Positions 11,047 to 21,351 of a DNA stretch of 64,000 nt are shown here, in pieces; the first letter of the stretch is position 1; each line of letters begins with the position of its first letter. This DNA comes from Marinobacter goseongensis (GTDB taxonomy: Bacteria; Pseudomonadota; Gammaproteobacteria; Pseudomonadales; Oleiphilaceae): NCBI RefSeq assembly GCF_023156235.1, contig NZ_JAKZAI010000003.1:248001-312000 (forward strand). The letters run 5' to 3'. The notes beneath the pieces are model-generated. The model was not told the DNA's origin. It did not search any database and saw only the letters and a program-made list of their open reading frames with translations. Position numbers and translations under genes: made by a program.

Positions 11047-12339
11047 TTACAGCAGGGGGGGTAACGGAATAACCACTCCGTTCACGTTGAGGGCCAGATC
11101 CTTCAGCTCCGCCTCCATGCTCAATCGGTCGCCCTGCTGCACCATCATGCCTTCCTTGATCAGCGGTGCCAGCTGCATCATCAGCGCCGGATACTTGTCG
11201 GCCAGCATAGCGGGCAGGCTCACCGCCACCTGACCGGTCAGCCGCTGCATGACCATCAGCATTTCTGCCCGCTCCTGGTCCGAGAGCCGGGGATGGCCGA
11301 TCATCACCTCACCGTTCACCTCACCTTCCGGTGTCATCACGCTGATGGCTGGAAAGCCGATAGTGAAGCCTTCCGCCGCCAGACCAAGCAGCGACTCATT
11401 GATGCGATTCATGCTGGCCATCTGATGCTCAAAAGCCGCCGGCGAGCCGCCCTGATCCATGGCGGCCATCTGCAGATCGGTCAGGGCCGCCGTCAGGGCA
11501 CTCCAGCCGTCCACATCCAGATCCTGCAGCACAAATTCCAGGCGGTGCGGGCCGGCGGTCTGCTCACCGGCGGTGACAGTGTCCACTGTCGCCAGGGTTT
11601 CGCTGTTCACGCGTCGTTCGTTATCAGTGGCCCAGGTCTGGCTGGTCAGGGCAAAGCCTTCCAGCCGCACCGACGGCTGTCCCGGAGCAGACCACTCCAG
11701 GACGTCGAGATGCGCCTCACCTTCCCCCGTCCAGACTTCGCCGCGCAGGTGGCGCAGACTCTGTTCCAGCCGGAATTCATTCACCGAGAGCGACATCTCC
11801 GGGGAGGACACAACCATTCCGGGCCAGACGAGGGTCAGATCCGCCTCGGTGCCGGCGCCACCAATATCTGCTCGGGCAAAGCCCCCAGACATCCGCAGCG
11901 TCTCACCGGTCTGGTCGTCGTTCACCGACACCGCCGGCATGGTCAGCTCGACAATGGCGGTGCCCCACAGACGGGTTTCCAGGGTCAACTCGGGTTTTTC
12001 CTCCGCGAACAGTTCCTTCGCGACCTCCGGCAAGTCCTCCAGTGGGGAGAACTCCATCAAGCTGCCAGTTACCCCGTGGGAGACCCGGGCCTGATACCGG
12101 AACCGCAGGGGCTCGTCCCCAGCGGGATCATCAAACACCAGGGTGCCCTCAAAGCGGCCACCGAGATAGCCACGCTGGTAATCACCGGTATCCACCCGGA
12201 CAAACTGCTGTGACGCGTTCACCTCCGATGTAACCCTGTGCCATTGCTGCTCGGTCACCATGCCAACCCCATAGGGCGCGGCGATGGCGGCGGCAAGGAC
12301 AACCGCACCCACGACTATTCCTGTCTTTTTCAATGCCAT
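11047..12339 (-). CDS. YdgA family protein (DUF945)
   Basis: 430 residues with one N-terminal hydrophobic segment (about 5-27), acting as signal anchor, and a long periplasmic beta-rich region that matches the DUF945/YdgA pattern in length and layout (an early GYLGGRFEGTL-type repeat and a late LALNVNGVVIPLPPLL). The biochemical function of the family is unknown. It is 19 bases downstream of ppk1 on the same strand, so probably co-transcribed. It ends 9 bases from the convergent ferredoxin gene. Confidence 0.8.
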   Translation of the reverse strand: MALKKTGIVVGAVVLAAAIAAPYGVGMVTEQQWHRVTSEVNASQQFVRVDTGDYQRGYLGGRFEGTLVFDDPAGDEPLRFRYQARVSHGVTGSLMEFSPLEDLPEVAKELFAEEKPELTLETRLWGTAIVELTMPAVSVNDDQTGETLRMSGGFARADIGGAGTEADLTLVWPGMVVSSPEMSLSVNEFRLEQSLRHLRGEVWTGEGEAHLDVLEWSAPGQPSVRLEGFALTSQTWATDNERRVNSETLATVDTVTAGEQTAGPHRLEFVLQDLDVDGWSALTAALTDLQMAAMDQGGSPAAFEHQMASMNRINESLLGLAAEGFTIGFPAISVMTPEGEVNGEVMIGHPRLSDQERAEMLMVMQRLTGQVAVSLPAMLADKYPALMMQLAPLIKEGMMVQQGDRLSMEAELKDLALNVNGVVIPLPPLL

Positions 12340-12358
12340 TCTCCGTCACACTCTGAAT

Positions 12359-14497
12359 TTATTGCCCGGTCAGGCGGTCCAGCAGAACCAGTTGCGATGC
12401 CAGCCGCTCTTCGCCTTCCGCGGGCTGATTCTGCAGGTAGCTGCCATCCGGCTGCAAGACCCAGGACTGGCAATTGTCCGCAAGATAGGTATCCAGGTCC
12501 TCACGCACCCGCGCAATCAGGTGCGGGTCTTCCAGCGGGAAGGCGGTTTCGATCCGGCTCAGCAGGTTGCGTTCCATGCCGTCGGCACTGGAACAGTAGA
12601 CGTCCGGCCGACCATTGTTGCCGAAGTAATAGACACGGGTATGTTCCAGAAAGCGACCGATGATCGATCGCACACGGATGTTGTCCGATAGCCCCGGCAC
12701 CTCCGGCCGCAGGCAGCAGATACCGCGAATGATCAGGTCAATCTTTACCCCCGCCTGGGACGCCCGGTACAACGACTTGATCAGCTGCGGTTCGGTCAGC
12801 GCATTGAACTTGAGAATGATGCGGCCTTTCTGGCCGTGCTCCGCCTCACGATCGATCAGGCTCAACAACCGCGTATGCAGGGTAAAGGGCGCATGGAAAA
12901 GTTTCTTGATCTTCAGTGCCTTGCCCATGCCGGTCAGCTGCTGGAACAGCTTGTTGACGTCATCGCCGATGGATTCGTCACAGGTCAGGAAGCTGTAATC
13001 GGTGTACAGCCGGGCGTTACCGGCGTGGTAGTTGCCGGTACCCAGGTGAACGTAGCGACGCAGGCGCCCCTCTTCCCGCCGCACGATCAAAATCATCTTG
13101 GCGTGGGTCTTGTAGCCCACCACACCGTAGACCACGATCACCCCGGCTTCCTGCAGACGGCTGGCCAGCTCGAGGTTTTCTGCTTCGCTGAAACGCGCCC
13201 GCAGTTCGATCACCGCGGTCACTTCCTTGCCACGGCGGGCGGCATCGGCCAGTGCTTCAACAATTTCCGAGTCCGCGCCGGCGCGGTAGAGCGTCTGGCG
13301 GATCGCAAGGACCTGGGGATCTTTTGCCGCCTGGCGCAGCAGGTCGGTCACCGGGCTGAAATTCTCATAGGGGTGCAGCAGCAGGATCGGCCGTTTGCGG
13401 ATGGCATCAAACATCGAATCCTTGCTGCGGATCTGCCGCGGTATCGAGGGTGAAAAGCCGGAGTACGTCAGGTCCGGCCGATCCACCAGCCCGCCGACCG
13501 CCATCAGTCGGGTCAGGTTCACCGGGCCGTGCACCTGATACAGGTCCCGCTCGGTCAGCCCGAACTCCTGCAGCAGAAACTGAACCAGTTCTTCCGGGCA
13601 ATTGTCAGCCACTTCCAGACGCACACCGTCACCAAACCGGCGGCTGAGCAACTCTCCCCGCAGCGCCGACGCCAGATCCTCGAGATCGTCCTCCAGCTCA
13701 AGGTCGGCGTTGCGGGTCAGGCGGAACTGGTAGCAGCCCTTGACCTCCATGCCGGGGAACAGCTCGTCGGCGTGGGCGTGAATCATCGACGACAGGAACA
13801 CCAGATTCTCACCGCCATCGCAGACGTCATTAGGCAACCGCACCAGCCTCGGCAGTGAGCGCGGCGCGGGAACGATGGCCATACCGGTCTCTCGCCCGAA
13901 GGCGTCCTTGCCGTCGAGTTCCACAATGAAGTTGAGGCTTTTGTTCACCAGCCGGGGAAAGGGGTGGGACGGGTCCAGTCCGATGGGGCTGACCACCGGC
14001 AGGATTTCCTCGTCGAAGTAACGGCGCACCCACTCGGCCTGGGCCGGAGTCCACTCCCGGCGGCGCACGAAATGGATGTTCTCCTGCTCCATCTCCGGAA
14101 TCAGCACGTTGTTGATGATGTCGTACTGTTCACGGATGTACTCGTGAGCCACGCGGCTGATTTCCGCCAGCGCCTGCTCAGGCATCATGCCGTCCGAACC
14201 GACGGTCTCACGGCCGTATTTCATCTGCTGGCGCAGACCGGCGACACGGATCTCGAAAAACTCGTCCATGTTGCTGCTGAAAATACAGCAGAAAATCAGC
14301 CGGTTGATCAGCGGGTGCGTGGTGTCCAGCGCCTGCTTCAACACCCGATAGTTGAACTGCAGCTGGCTGAGTTCACGGTTGAAGTAGTTTTCGCTGGCGC
14401 CCAGATCAACTTCCTGCCCCACCGGCGGCACTTCCACCGGGGCCGGGATGCTCTGATCGTCCACAACGTGCAATTCATTGGCTGATTCGGTAGTCAT
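12359..14497 (-). CDS. ppk1: Polyphosphate kinase 1
   Basis: Reversible synthesis of polyphosphate from ATP. 712 residues, normal length plus a short acidic N-terminal tail. The N domain has ELSQLQFNYRVL and SNMDEFFEIRV. The autophosphorylated His is H465 in YKTHAKM and the second active-site His is H619 in LEHTRVYYF. Conserved ATP-binding segments such as GTGNYH are intact. It lies downstream of hemB with a 35-base gap and upstream of the DUF945 gene, so the three may form one unit. With PhoBR and PiT elsewhere in the window it belongs to phosphate metabolism. Confidence 0.96.
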   Translation of the reverse strand: MTTESANELHVVDDQSIPAPVEVPPVGQEVDLGASENYFNRELSQLQFNYRVLKQALDTTHPLINRLIFCCIFSSNMDEFFEIRVAGLRQQMKYGRETVGSDGMMPEQALAEISRVAHEYIREQYDIINNVLIPEMEQENIHFVRRREWTPAQAEWVRRYFDEEILPVVSPIGLDPSHPFPRLVNKSLNFIVELDGKDAFGRETGMAIVPAPRSLPRLVRLPNDVCDGGENLVFLSSMIHAHADELFPGMEVKGCYQFRLTRNADLELEDDLEDLASALRGELLSRRFGDGVRLEVADNCPEELVQFLLQEFGLTERDLYQVHGPVNLTRLMAVGGLVDRPDLTYSGFSPSIPRQIRSKDSMFDAIRKRPILLLHPYENFSPVTDLLRQAAKDPQVLAIRQTLYRAGADSEIVEALADAARRGKEVTAVIELRARFSEAENLELASRLQEAGVIVVYGVVGYKTHAKMILIVRREEGRLRRYVHLGTGNYHAGNARLYTDYSFLTCDESIGDDVNKLFQQLTGMGKALKIKKLFHAPFTLHTRLLSLIDREAEHGQKGRIILKFNALTEPQLIKSLYRASQAGVKIDLIIRGICCLRPEVPGLSDNIRVRSIIGRFLEHTRVYYFGNNGRPDVYCSSADGMERNLLSRIETAFPLEDPHLIARVREDLDTYLADNCQSWVLQPDGSYLQNQPAEGEERLASQLVLLDRLTGQ

Positions 14498-14532
14498 GAC
14501 TCGCTGATTCCAGATGTTTGATTCTTGGTACT

Positions 14533-15759
<1,227 letters not shown>

Positions 15760-15873
15760 TCACGAGTCGACAGCCGGCGGTTGTGACCCGGGTGATTGAT
15801 TTACCAGCCAAAAACCGACGAGGACTGCTATGATCACCAGCAAACCCGTTGCCAGCAGCAATGAGACTCTCAT
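15760..15873 (-). CDS. Possible small single-pass membrane protein
   Basis: 37 codons starting MRVSLLLATGLLVIIAVLVG and ending in a short polar tail, so one strongly hydrophobic helix. A perfect TATAAT on the minus strand (15900-15895) lies just upstream and would give a leader of about 15 bases. The ribosome-binding site is weak (GCGGA). A longer in-frame ORF extends to 16044 but its start is not convincing. It is not a family I recognise and could be a chance ORF. Confidence 0.3.
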   Translation of the reverse strand: MRVSLLLATGLLVIIAVLVGFWLVNQSPGSQPPAVDS

Positions 15874-15978
15874 AATCCGCAGGTGCTTGTTGGAATTATA
15901 AAATGCAGTCCGCCGGCGAAGCCGGCAGCCGAGGGAAACAGAATAGACCAATGCTCCAGGGCTCGCTGAGACAGCGTT

Positions 15979-16011
15979 CAAAAACCGGCCCGCTCCGCAC
16001 GGAGGCGGGCC
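15979..16011 (-). terminator. Intrinsic terminator after the SutA-like gene
   Basis: GGCCCGC-TCCG pairs with CGGAGGCGGGCC (one bulged base) and on the minus strand runs into five T. It lies directly past the stop at 16019. Confidence 0.7.
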
Positions 16012-16018
16012 CGAGAGA

Positions 16019-16255
16019 TCAGAGTGACCGGTTATTGAAACCAATCTCCACCTTGCGGGAAGGGTCGGACCGGAACGTTGTGTCCACTTCCTGGATTTTT
16101 CCGCCCTGGCTCAGAAATGCTTCGATGTCCGCCTGCAACTGTGCACGAATCCGGGCACGGCCAGCGACCGAGTGGTTATCCTCGTTGTCGCTGCTCCAGC
16201 TTCCGGATTGCTCCAGATTGCTTTCGTCGAATTCACTCACGGCCTTAATCTCCAT
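16019..16255 (-). CDS. SutA-like small acidic transcription factor
   Basis: 78 residues from the ATG at 16255 (a TTG at 16267 would add four). The N-terminal half is acidic and polar (EFDESNLEQSGSWSSDNED) and looks disordered. The centre is helical (RARIRAQLQADIEAFLSQGG), and the end GGKIQEVDTTFRSDPSRK resembles the GGKVQEI region of SutA, a Pseudomonas protein that binds RNA polymerase and supports expression in slow growth. The match is from memory of the family and limited to the C-terminal half. A terminator follows immediately, so the gene is likely monocistronic. No good ribosome-binding site is seen. Confidence 0.55.
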   Translation of the reverse strand: MEIKAVSEFDESNLEQSGSWSSDNEDNHSVAGRARIRAQLQADIEAFLSQGGKIQEVDTTFRSDPSRKVEIGFNNRSL

Positions 16256-16390
16256 CAACGAAAACAAAACACCGAGCGCACCAAACCCGGCGCGGGCAGG
16301 CCGCTCTGTCTCGGTGACACCGGGCGTTCCGGATCACCTTGGCGTCTTTATAATCTGCTTTTTCGAGCAACGCTATTTCAGATCAACGAC

Positions 16391-16423
16391 TTTTTTGTAA
16401 TTTTTTGTAATCACTAATAAGAT
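16391..16423 (+). promoter_or_regulatory. Tandem 10-bp repeat in the control region of the second tetR
   Basis: TTTTTTGTAA occurs twice without a gap (16391-16410). The TTGTAA of the first copy is spaced 17 bases from TAAGAT (16418-16423), a possible weak promoter. The whole stretch 16380-16450 is very AT-rich compared with its surroundings. Confidence 0.45.
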
Positions 16424-16515
16424 ATTGAAATGCATATATAAAATTGTTCATCCGTCAGCCCCTTCCAGGTTGACACAAAGAATGAATAATGATTCACTAC
16501 TTCAAAGGAGCCGGC

Positions 16516-17178
16516 ATGGCTTACCGGGAAACGGAAAAAATGCGCAAACGCAAGGCGGAAGCCCGTCAGCGCATTCTGACTTGCGCCTATGAATGTGTGG
16601 CTTACAGCGGATTCCGCAGCGCCAGAGTGACCACCATTGCCACTCAGGCTGGCGTGGCGACCGGAACCATCTACCGCCATTTCGAGTCCAAAGAGGATCT
16701 GTTTGCGGAGATCTTCCGGTTGGCCACCCAGAGGGAGGTGGACAAGGTCGCGGAGGCTCTGGCCACCCGGGGTAACGCCACCGCCCGACTGGAAGCCGCA
16801 CTGCGCCAGTTTGCAGAGAGAGCACTGCGGGGACCGGTCATGGCCTGGTCGCTGATCGCCGAGCCGGTCGATCCGAAGGTGGAAGTGGAACGACTGAAAT
16901 ACCGCAAGGCCTACGCCGAGCTGTTCGAGCAAGCCATCAGCGAGGGCATGGAGGAAGGCTGCATTCCACAACAGGACGCCGGTCAGAGCAGCACCTGCCT
17001 GGTGGGTGCCATTGCCGAAAGCCTGGTGGGACCCTTGTCACCGGTGCAAAGCGACGCCCGACAGAAACCGGGAAACGAACCGGAACCCGACAACAACGAC
17101 AACAACGACAACAACGATCCGCTGGTCAACGCCATCATACGATTTTGCATGCAGGGGCTGACTGGCACCAGGAGGTAA
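16516..17178 (+). CDS. TetR/AcrR family transcriptional regulator
   Basis: 220 residues from the ATG at 16516, chosen because AAAGGAG lies at 16504-16510; an in-frame start at 16489 lacks one. The helix-turn-helix (about 15-60) contains ARVTTIATQAGVATGTIYRHF, quoted here only as ARVTTIATQAG and GTIYRHF. Near the C-terminus a 9-bp repeat encodes the run DNNDNNDNND, probably an exposed linker. The gene ends one base before the AidB-like acyl-CoA dehydrogenase start, so the two are one operon and the regulator likely controls that enzyme in response to an acyl-CoA or similar ligand. Confidence 0.9.
   Translation: MAYRETEKMRKRKAEARQRILTCAYECVAYSGFRSARVTTIATQAGVATGTIYRHFESKEDLFAEIFRLATQREVDKVAEALATRGNATARLEAALRQFAERALRGPVMAWSLIAEPVDPKVEVERLKYRKAYAELFEQAISEGMEEGCIPQQDAGQSSTCLVGAIAESLVGPLSPVQSDARQKPGNEPEPDNNDNNDNNDPLVNAIIRFCMQGLTGTRR
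17092..17118 (+). repeat. 9-bp microsatellite inside tetR
   Basis: AACAACGAC x2 plus AACAACGAT, three tandem copies coding Asn-Asn-Asp each. Unit length is a multiple of three, so copy-number change would lengthen the linker without a frameshift. Confidence 0.85.
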
Positions 17179-17179
17179 C

Positions 17180-18889
17180 ATGAACGCCCGCCAGCCCATA
17201 CCGCCCGTCGCGGCCGATGACGCACAGGAACCGCAAGAGCACTACTTGGCCCAGACCCACGACGTGGTCAACCAACCGCCCGCCCTGGAAGACTACAACC
17301 TGTACGAACAGGATCAGGCGCTGCAGGAAGCGGTGATACGGGAAGGCGGGCCGGGCGCCACGAACGGCCTGGTCGCCTTCGGCGCCCTCGCCGGTACGCG
17401 CGAAACCATCGAACTGGGCTTCCGCGCCAACGAGAACAAACCGGTGTTCAACACCCACGACCGCTTCGGACACCGCATCGACCAGGTGGACTTCCACCCC
17501 GCCTATCACCAACTGATGTCCATCGCGATGGAACATGGCCTGCACAGCAGCCCCTGGACCAACCCCGGTGCCGGCGCCCACGTTAACCGCGCAGCCAAGT
17601 ACTACATGCACTCCCAGGTGGAAGCCGCCCACTGCTGCCCCATTACCATGACTTTCGCCGCCATCCCCTCGATCCGCAAACAGCCGGAACTGGCGGCGTT
17701 GTGGGAAGATCGCATCCTTGCCAATGCGTACGACCCCCGCAACCTGCCCGACGGCGGGAAAAGCTCGGTGACCATCGGTATGGCGATGACCGAAAAACAG
17801 GGCGGCAGCGATGTGCGGGCTAACAGCACCCGGGCCTACCCCGTGGGCGCTGAAGGTCCCGGCCAGCCCTATGAGCTGCTCGGCCACAAATGGTTTGTCT
17901 CCGCCCCCATGTGTGACGCTTTCCTGGTGCTGGCCCAGACCAGCAACGGCCTGTCCTGCTTCCTGATGCCGCGCTGGCGACCGGACGGCAGCAAGAACCC
18001 GTGGCAGATCCAGCGCCTGAAGAACAAGATGGGCAATGTCGCCAACGCCTCCAGCGAGGCGGAACTGCGCGGCGCCCTGGCGTGGATGGTCGGTGACGAA
18101 GGCCGTGGCGTACCCACCATCATTGAAATGGTGGCCATGACCCGCTTCGACTGCATGATCGGCAGCTCCGCCGGCATGCGCCAGGCCGTGGCCCAGGCCA
18201 CCCATCACTGCCGCCACCGCAGCGCCTTCGGCCACCGCCTCAACGAACAGCCGCTGATGCAGAACGTGCTGGCCGACCTGGCGCTGGAAAGCGAAGCGGC
18301 ACTGGTCTATACCCTGCGCATCGCCCGCGCGCTGGACAACCAGCACCTGGAACACGAACGCCTGCTGGCGCGCCTGGCCACCCCGGTGGGCAAATACTGG
18401 ATCTGCAAACGCGCCCCCAACCACGCCTATGAAGCCATGGAGTGCATCGGCGGCAGCGGCGTGATGGAAGACTGCATCATGCCACGCCTGTTCCGCGAAT
18501 CCCCGGTCAACGCCATCTGGGAGGGCAGCGGTAACGTCCAGTGCCTGGACACCCTGCGCGCCATCCAGAAAGAGCCGGACACCCTCGAGGCCTTCTTCCG
18601 CGAAGTAGCCGAAGCCCGCGGCAGCGATGACCGCTTCGACCGCTTCGTGGCCGAGCTGCAGAACGACTTCGCCGACATCAGCGACTTCCAGTACCGCGCC
18701 CGCAACCTCGTCGACCGCCTGGCTCTGGCCCTACAGGCCAGCCTGCTGCTGCGCGGCTCCGACCCGGCCGTGGCCGACGCCTTCTGCGCCGCCCGCCTGC
18801 AGTCCGGCGGCGGCCTCAACTATGGCAACCTACCCTCCGGCACCGACGCCGCGGCCATTATCAAACGGGCCACGCCTGTAGTAGGCTAA
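17180..18889 (+). CDS. AidB-like acyl-CoA dehydrogenase
   Basis: 569-residue flavoprotein of the acyl-CoA dehydrogenase superfamily, AidB/isovaleryl-like branch. Visible landmarks are MTFAAIPSIR, the FAD-contacting IGMAMTEKQGGSDVRAN near residue 200, the helical MECIGGSGVMED and FRESPVNAIWEGSGNVQ near 440. These match AidB closely; AidB of E. coli is linked to protection from alkylation damage, but most bacterial relatives are taken to be acyl-CoA dehydrogenases. GGAGG precedes the ATG, which abuts the tetR stop. Substrate unknown. Confidence 0.9.
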   Translation: MNARQPIPPVAADDAQEPQEHYLAQTHDVVNQPPALEDYNLYEQDQALQEAVIREGGPGATNGLVAFGALAGTRETIELGFRANENKPVFNTHDRFGHRIDQVDFHPAYHQLMSIAMEHGLHSSPWTNPGAGAHVNRAAKYYMHSQVEAAHCCPITMTFAAIPSIRKQPELAALWEDRILANAYDPRNLPDGGKSSVTIGMAMTEKQGGSDVRANSTRAYPVGAEGPGQPYELLGHKWFVSAPMCDAFLVLAQTSNGLSCFLMPRWRPDGSKNPWQIQRLKNKMGNVANASSEAELRGALAWMVGDEGRGVPTIIEMVAMTRFDCMIGSSAGMRQAVAQATHHCRHRSAFGHRLNEQPLMQNVLADLALESEAALVYTLRIARALDNQHLEHERLLARLATPVGKYWICKRAPNHAYEAMECIGGSGVMEDCIMPRLFRESPVNAIWEGSGNVQCLDTLRAIQKEPDTLEAFFREVAEARGSDDRFDRFVAELQNDFADISDFQYRARNLVDRLALALQASLLLRGSDPAVADAFCAARLQSGGGLNYGNLPSGTDAAAIIKRATPVVG

Positions 18890-18956
18890 AGTTCAAATGA
18901 TCAGGATATCCGAAGCCTGACTGAACCCGATGCCACCTGAAAAGTTGGAGAGCTGT

Positions 18957-19051
18957 CGGGGGCAGGACTTCCAAAACCCTGCGGAGCCATGGATGGCGGA
19001 GCGGAGCGTACAGGGACGTATTCACAGCGTGTTTTGGAAGTCCTGCCCCCG
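18957..19051. repeat. Intergenic inverted-repeat element, copy 1
   Basis: Two perfect 21-bp inverted arms (18957-18977 and 19031-19051, containing GGGGGCAGGACTTCCAAAAC and its complement) enclose a 53-base core that begins CCTGCGGAGCCATGGATGGC. Bases 18970-18999 recur exactly, inverted, at 21352-21381. The element lies in the gap between two + strand genes. It resembles REP/MITE-like intergenic palindromes; no transposase is nearby. Confidence 0.85.
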
Positions 19052-19080
19052 GCGGCTCCCGCACCGAAGCCGAACACAAC

Positions 19081-19419
19081 ATGTCAGAAGCACTCAGAAA
19101 ACTGCTCAACCAGTCTGGTCCGACGCCGGTGATCACCCCCCACGTGGGTGTGCTCACCCTGCACTTCCAGCTTTACGGCTGCGAGGATCTCAAGGCCAAA
19201 CGCAAAGTCTTCACCGCCCTGAAAGCCGTCTGGGGCCGCGAACCTGATCTGGCAGTGGCGGAGACCGCCGACCAGGACGCCCTCGACTGCGCCACCTGGA
19301 CCATCGCCGCCCTGGGCAGCTCGACCCAGCAGATCACCCAGCGCCTCGACCAGGTCGAAAAAGCCATTCAGGAACGGGTGGATGCTGCCATACTGGACGT
19401 GCACCGGGAGATTCTCTGA
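19081..19419 (+). CDS. DUF503 family protein
   Basis: 112 residues. The segment VGVLTLHFQLYGCEDLKAKR, and later VAETADQDALDCATWTIAAL, match the small DUF503 fold (YlxP-like), which in other bacteria is found near ribosome-assembly genes; its function is unsettled. The N-terminal 20 residues are an extension relative to the short members. It starts 29 bases after the inverted-repeat element. Cotranscription with the decarboxylase that follows is possible but the gap is 195 bases. Confidence 0.75.
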   Translation: MSEALRKLLNQSGPTPVITPHVGVLTLHFQLYGCEDLKAKRKVFTALKAVWGREPDLAVAETADQDALDCATWTIAALGSSTQQITQRLDQVEKAIQERVDAAILDVHREIL

Positions 19420-19614
19420 GTGCGGCCGGAGGCCCTGTAGCCTAACTACCCACCAGGTCGTATACTACGCGTCCTTTGACAGGGTGCCGAAAGGCTGGCT
19501 CAGGGGTCATAAGGGAGGCCAGAGCGCCCGCGGGACAACGGGCAAGACGATTTCTTCACCGTCGGATGTAACCGTCCGGCTGTATCCGCCAGGCATCCGG
19601 AACCCGCCAGGCGG

Positions 19615-21324
19615 ATGACCACCGATGAAAAGTGTGTGTCGCGTATGACCGGAAAGAAAAAATCCGCCCAGGCCTCAGTTGAGGCAATGTATCGGGTCTT
19701 CACGGTGCCAGAGGCGCCGGAATCGACCCTGAGCCGGATTGACCAGAACATATCCCGCAACCTTGCCGGTTTCCTGCAGGAACACATCGTCGCGGTCGAG
19801 CGGGACCTGTCAGAAGTCGAAAAGGACTTCTCCGACTACGCCATTCCCGAAAAGCCCGTGTTCGTCTCCGAACAGGCCCAGTTCCTGCTGGACAAGCTGG
19901 TGGCCAACTCGGTTCACACCGCCTCCCCCAGCTTCATCGGCCACATGACCTCAGCGCTGCCCTATTTCATGCTGCCGCTGTCCAAAATCATGATCGCCCT
20001 CAACCAGAACCTGGTGAAGACCGAAACCTCCAAGGCGTTCACCCCCATGGAGCGCCAGGTACTGGGCATGATTCACCGGCTGGTGTATGGCCAGGACGGT
20101 GCCTTCTACCGCAAGTGGATGCACGACCCCCGCTACGCCCTCGGCGCCATGTGCTCCGGTGGCACGGTGGCCAATCTGACTGCGTTGTGGGTTGCCCGCA
20201 ACCGCGCATTCCCGGCCGAGGGCAGCTTCCGCGGCATCCATGAAGAGGGCCTGTTCCGGGCGCTGCGCTATTACGGCCACGAGGGTGCCGCCATACTGGT
20301 GTCCCGCCGCGGTCACTACTCCCTGCGCAAGGCCGCCGACGTGCTTGGCCTGGGCCGTGAGTTCCTGGTGCCGGTGGACACCGACGACGACAACCGCATC
20401 GATACCGACGCGCTGCGGGACAAATGCCTGGAACTGCAGAAACAGAAGATCAAGGTCATGGCCATCTGCGGCATCGCCGGCACCACCGAAACCGGCAACG
20501 TTGACCCACTGGACGCCATGGCCGACATCGCCCGGGAATTCGGCGCCCATTTCCATGTCGACGCCGCCTGGGGCGGCCCCACCCTGTTCTCCCGCGCCCA
20601 CCGTGGACTGCTGCGGGGCATCGAACAGGCGGACTCGGTCACCTTCGACGCCCACAAACAGCTTTATGTGCCCATGGGCGTGGGCCTGGTAGTGTTTCGT
20701 GATCCAAGCCTTGCCAGCGCCGTCGAGCACCACGCCCAGTACATCATCCGTAAAGGCTCGCGGGATCTGGGCAGCACCACTCTGGAAGGCTCACGCCCCG
20801 GCATGTCGATGCTGATCCACTCGGGCCTGAAAATCCTGGCACGGGAAGGCTACGAAATCCTTATCGACCAGGGCATCGACAAGGCCCAGACCTTCGCCGA
20901 TCTGATCGACGCCCATCCGGATTTCGAGCTGGTGACCAAACCGGAACTGAACATTCTGACCTACCGCTACTGCCCGCCCGAGGTGCAACAGGCGCTGGCG
21001 CAGGCCGATGAACTGCAGGCGGAAAAACTCAACGCCTGCCTCAACCGCATCACCAAGTTCATCCAGAAAACCCAGCGGGAGCGGGGCAAGGCATTCGTCT
21101 CGCGGACCCGACTGGAGCCGGCCCGTTACTTCCACTTCCCCTGCATCGTGTTCCGGGTGGTGCTGGCCAATCCGCTGACCACGCGGGAGATTCTGGAGGA
21201 TATTCTGGCCGAACAGCGGGAACTGGCGATGACCGAGGACGGGATTCAGGACGAGATTTCAATTCTGCATCAGATGGCGGATGCGGTGCTTAAGCAGCGT
21301 GAGCCTGGCGTACGACAGGCCTGA
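19615..21324 (+). CDS. panP: PLP-dependent aspartate 1-decarboxylase (PanP type)
   Basis: 569-residue group II pyridoxal-phosphate decarboxylase, close in layout to the putative aspartate 1-decarboxylases that supply beta-alanine for pantothenate. The PLP lysine is K348 in TFDAHKQLY; D316 in HVDAAWGG would contact the pyridine nitrogen; CSGGTVANLTA near 180 is the phosphate loop. A role in beta-alanine supply would connect with coaBC and coaD in the same window, but glutamate or other amino acids as substrate cannot be excluded. The ATG at 19615 has AGGCGG close upstream; a second ATG at 19645 is a possible start. Confidence 0.82.
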   Translation: MTTDEKCVSRMTGKKKSAQASVEAMYRVFTVPEAPESTLSRIDQNISRNLAGFLQEHIVAVERDLSEVEKDFSDYAIPEKPVFVSEQAQFLLDKLVANSVHTASPSFIGHMTSALPYFMLPLSKIMIALNQNLVKTETSKAFTPMERQVLGMIHRLVYGQDGAFYRKWMHDPRYALGAMCSGGTVANLTALWVARNRAFPAEGSFRGIHEEGLFRALRYYGHEGAAILVSRRGHYSLRKAADVLGLGREFLVPVDTDDDNRIDTDALRDKCLELQKQKIKVMAICGIAGTTETGNVDPLDAMADIAREFGAHFHVDAAWGGPTLFSRAHRGLLRGIEQADSVTFDAHKQLYVPMGVGLVVFRDPSLASAVEHHAQYIIRKGSRDLGSTTLEGSRPGMSMLIHSGLKILAREGYEILIDQGIDKAQTFADLIDAHPDFELVTKPELNILTYRYCPPEVQQALAQADELQAEKLNACLNRITKFIQKTQRERGKAFVSRTRLEPARYFHFPCIVFRVVLANPLTTREILEDILAEQRELAMTEDGIQDEISILHQMADAVLKQREPGVRQA

Positions 21325-21351
21325 GTAATCCTGGATCGGGTTCCGCCAGCG

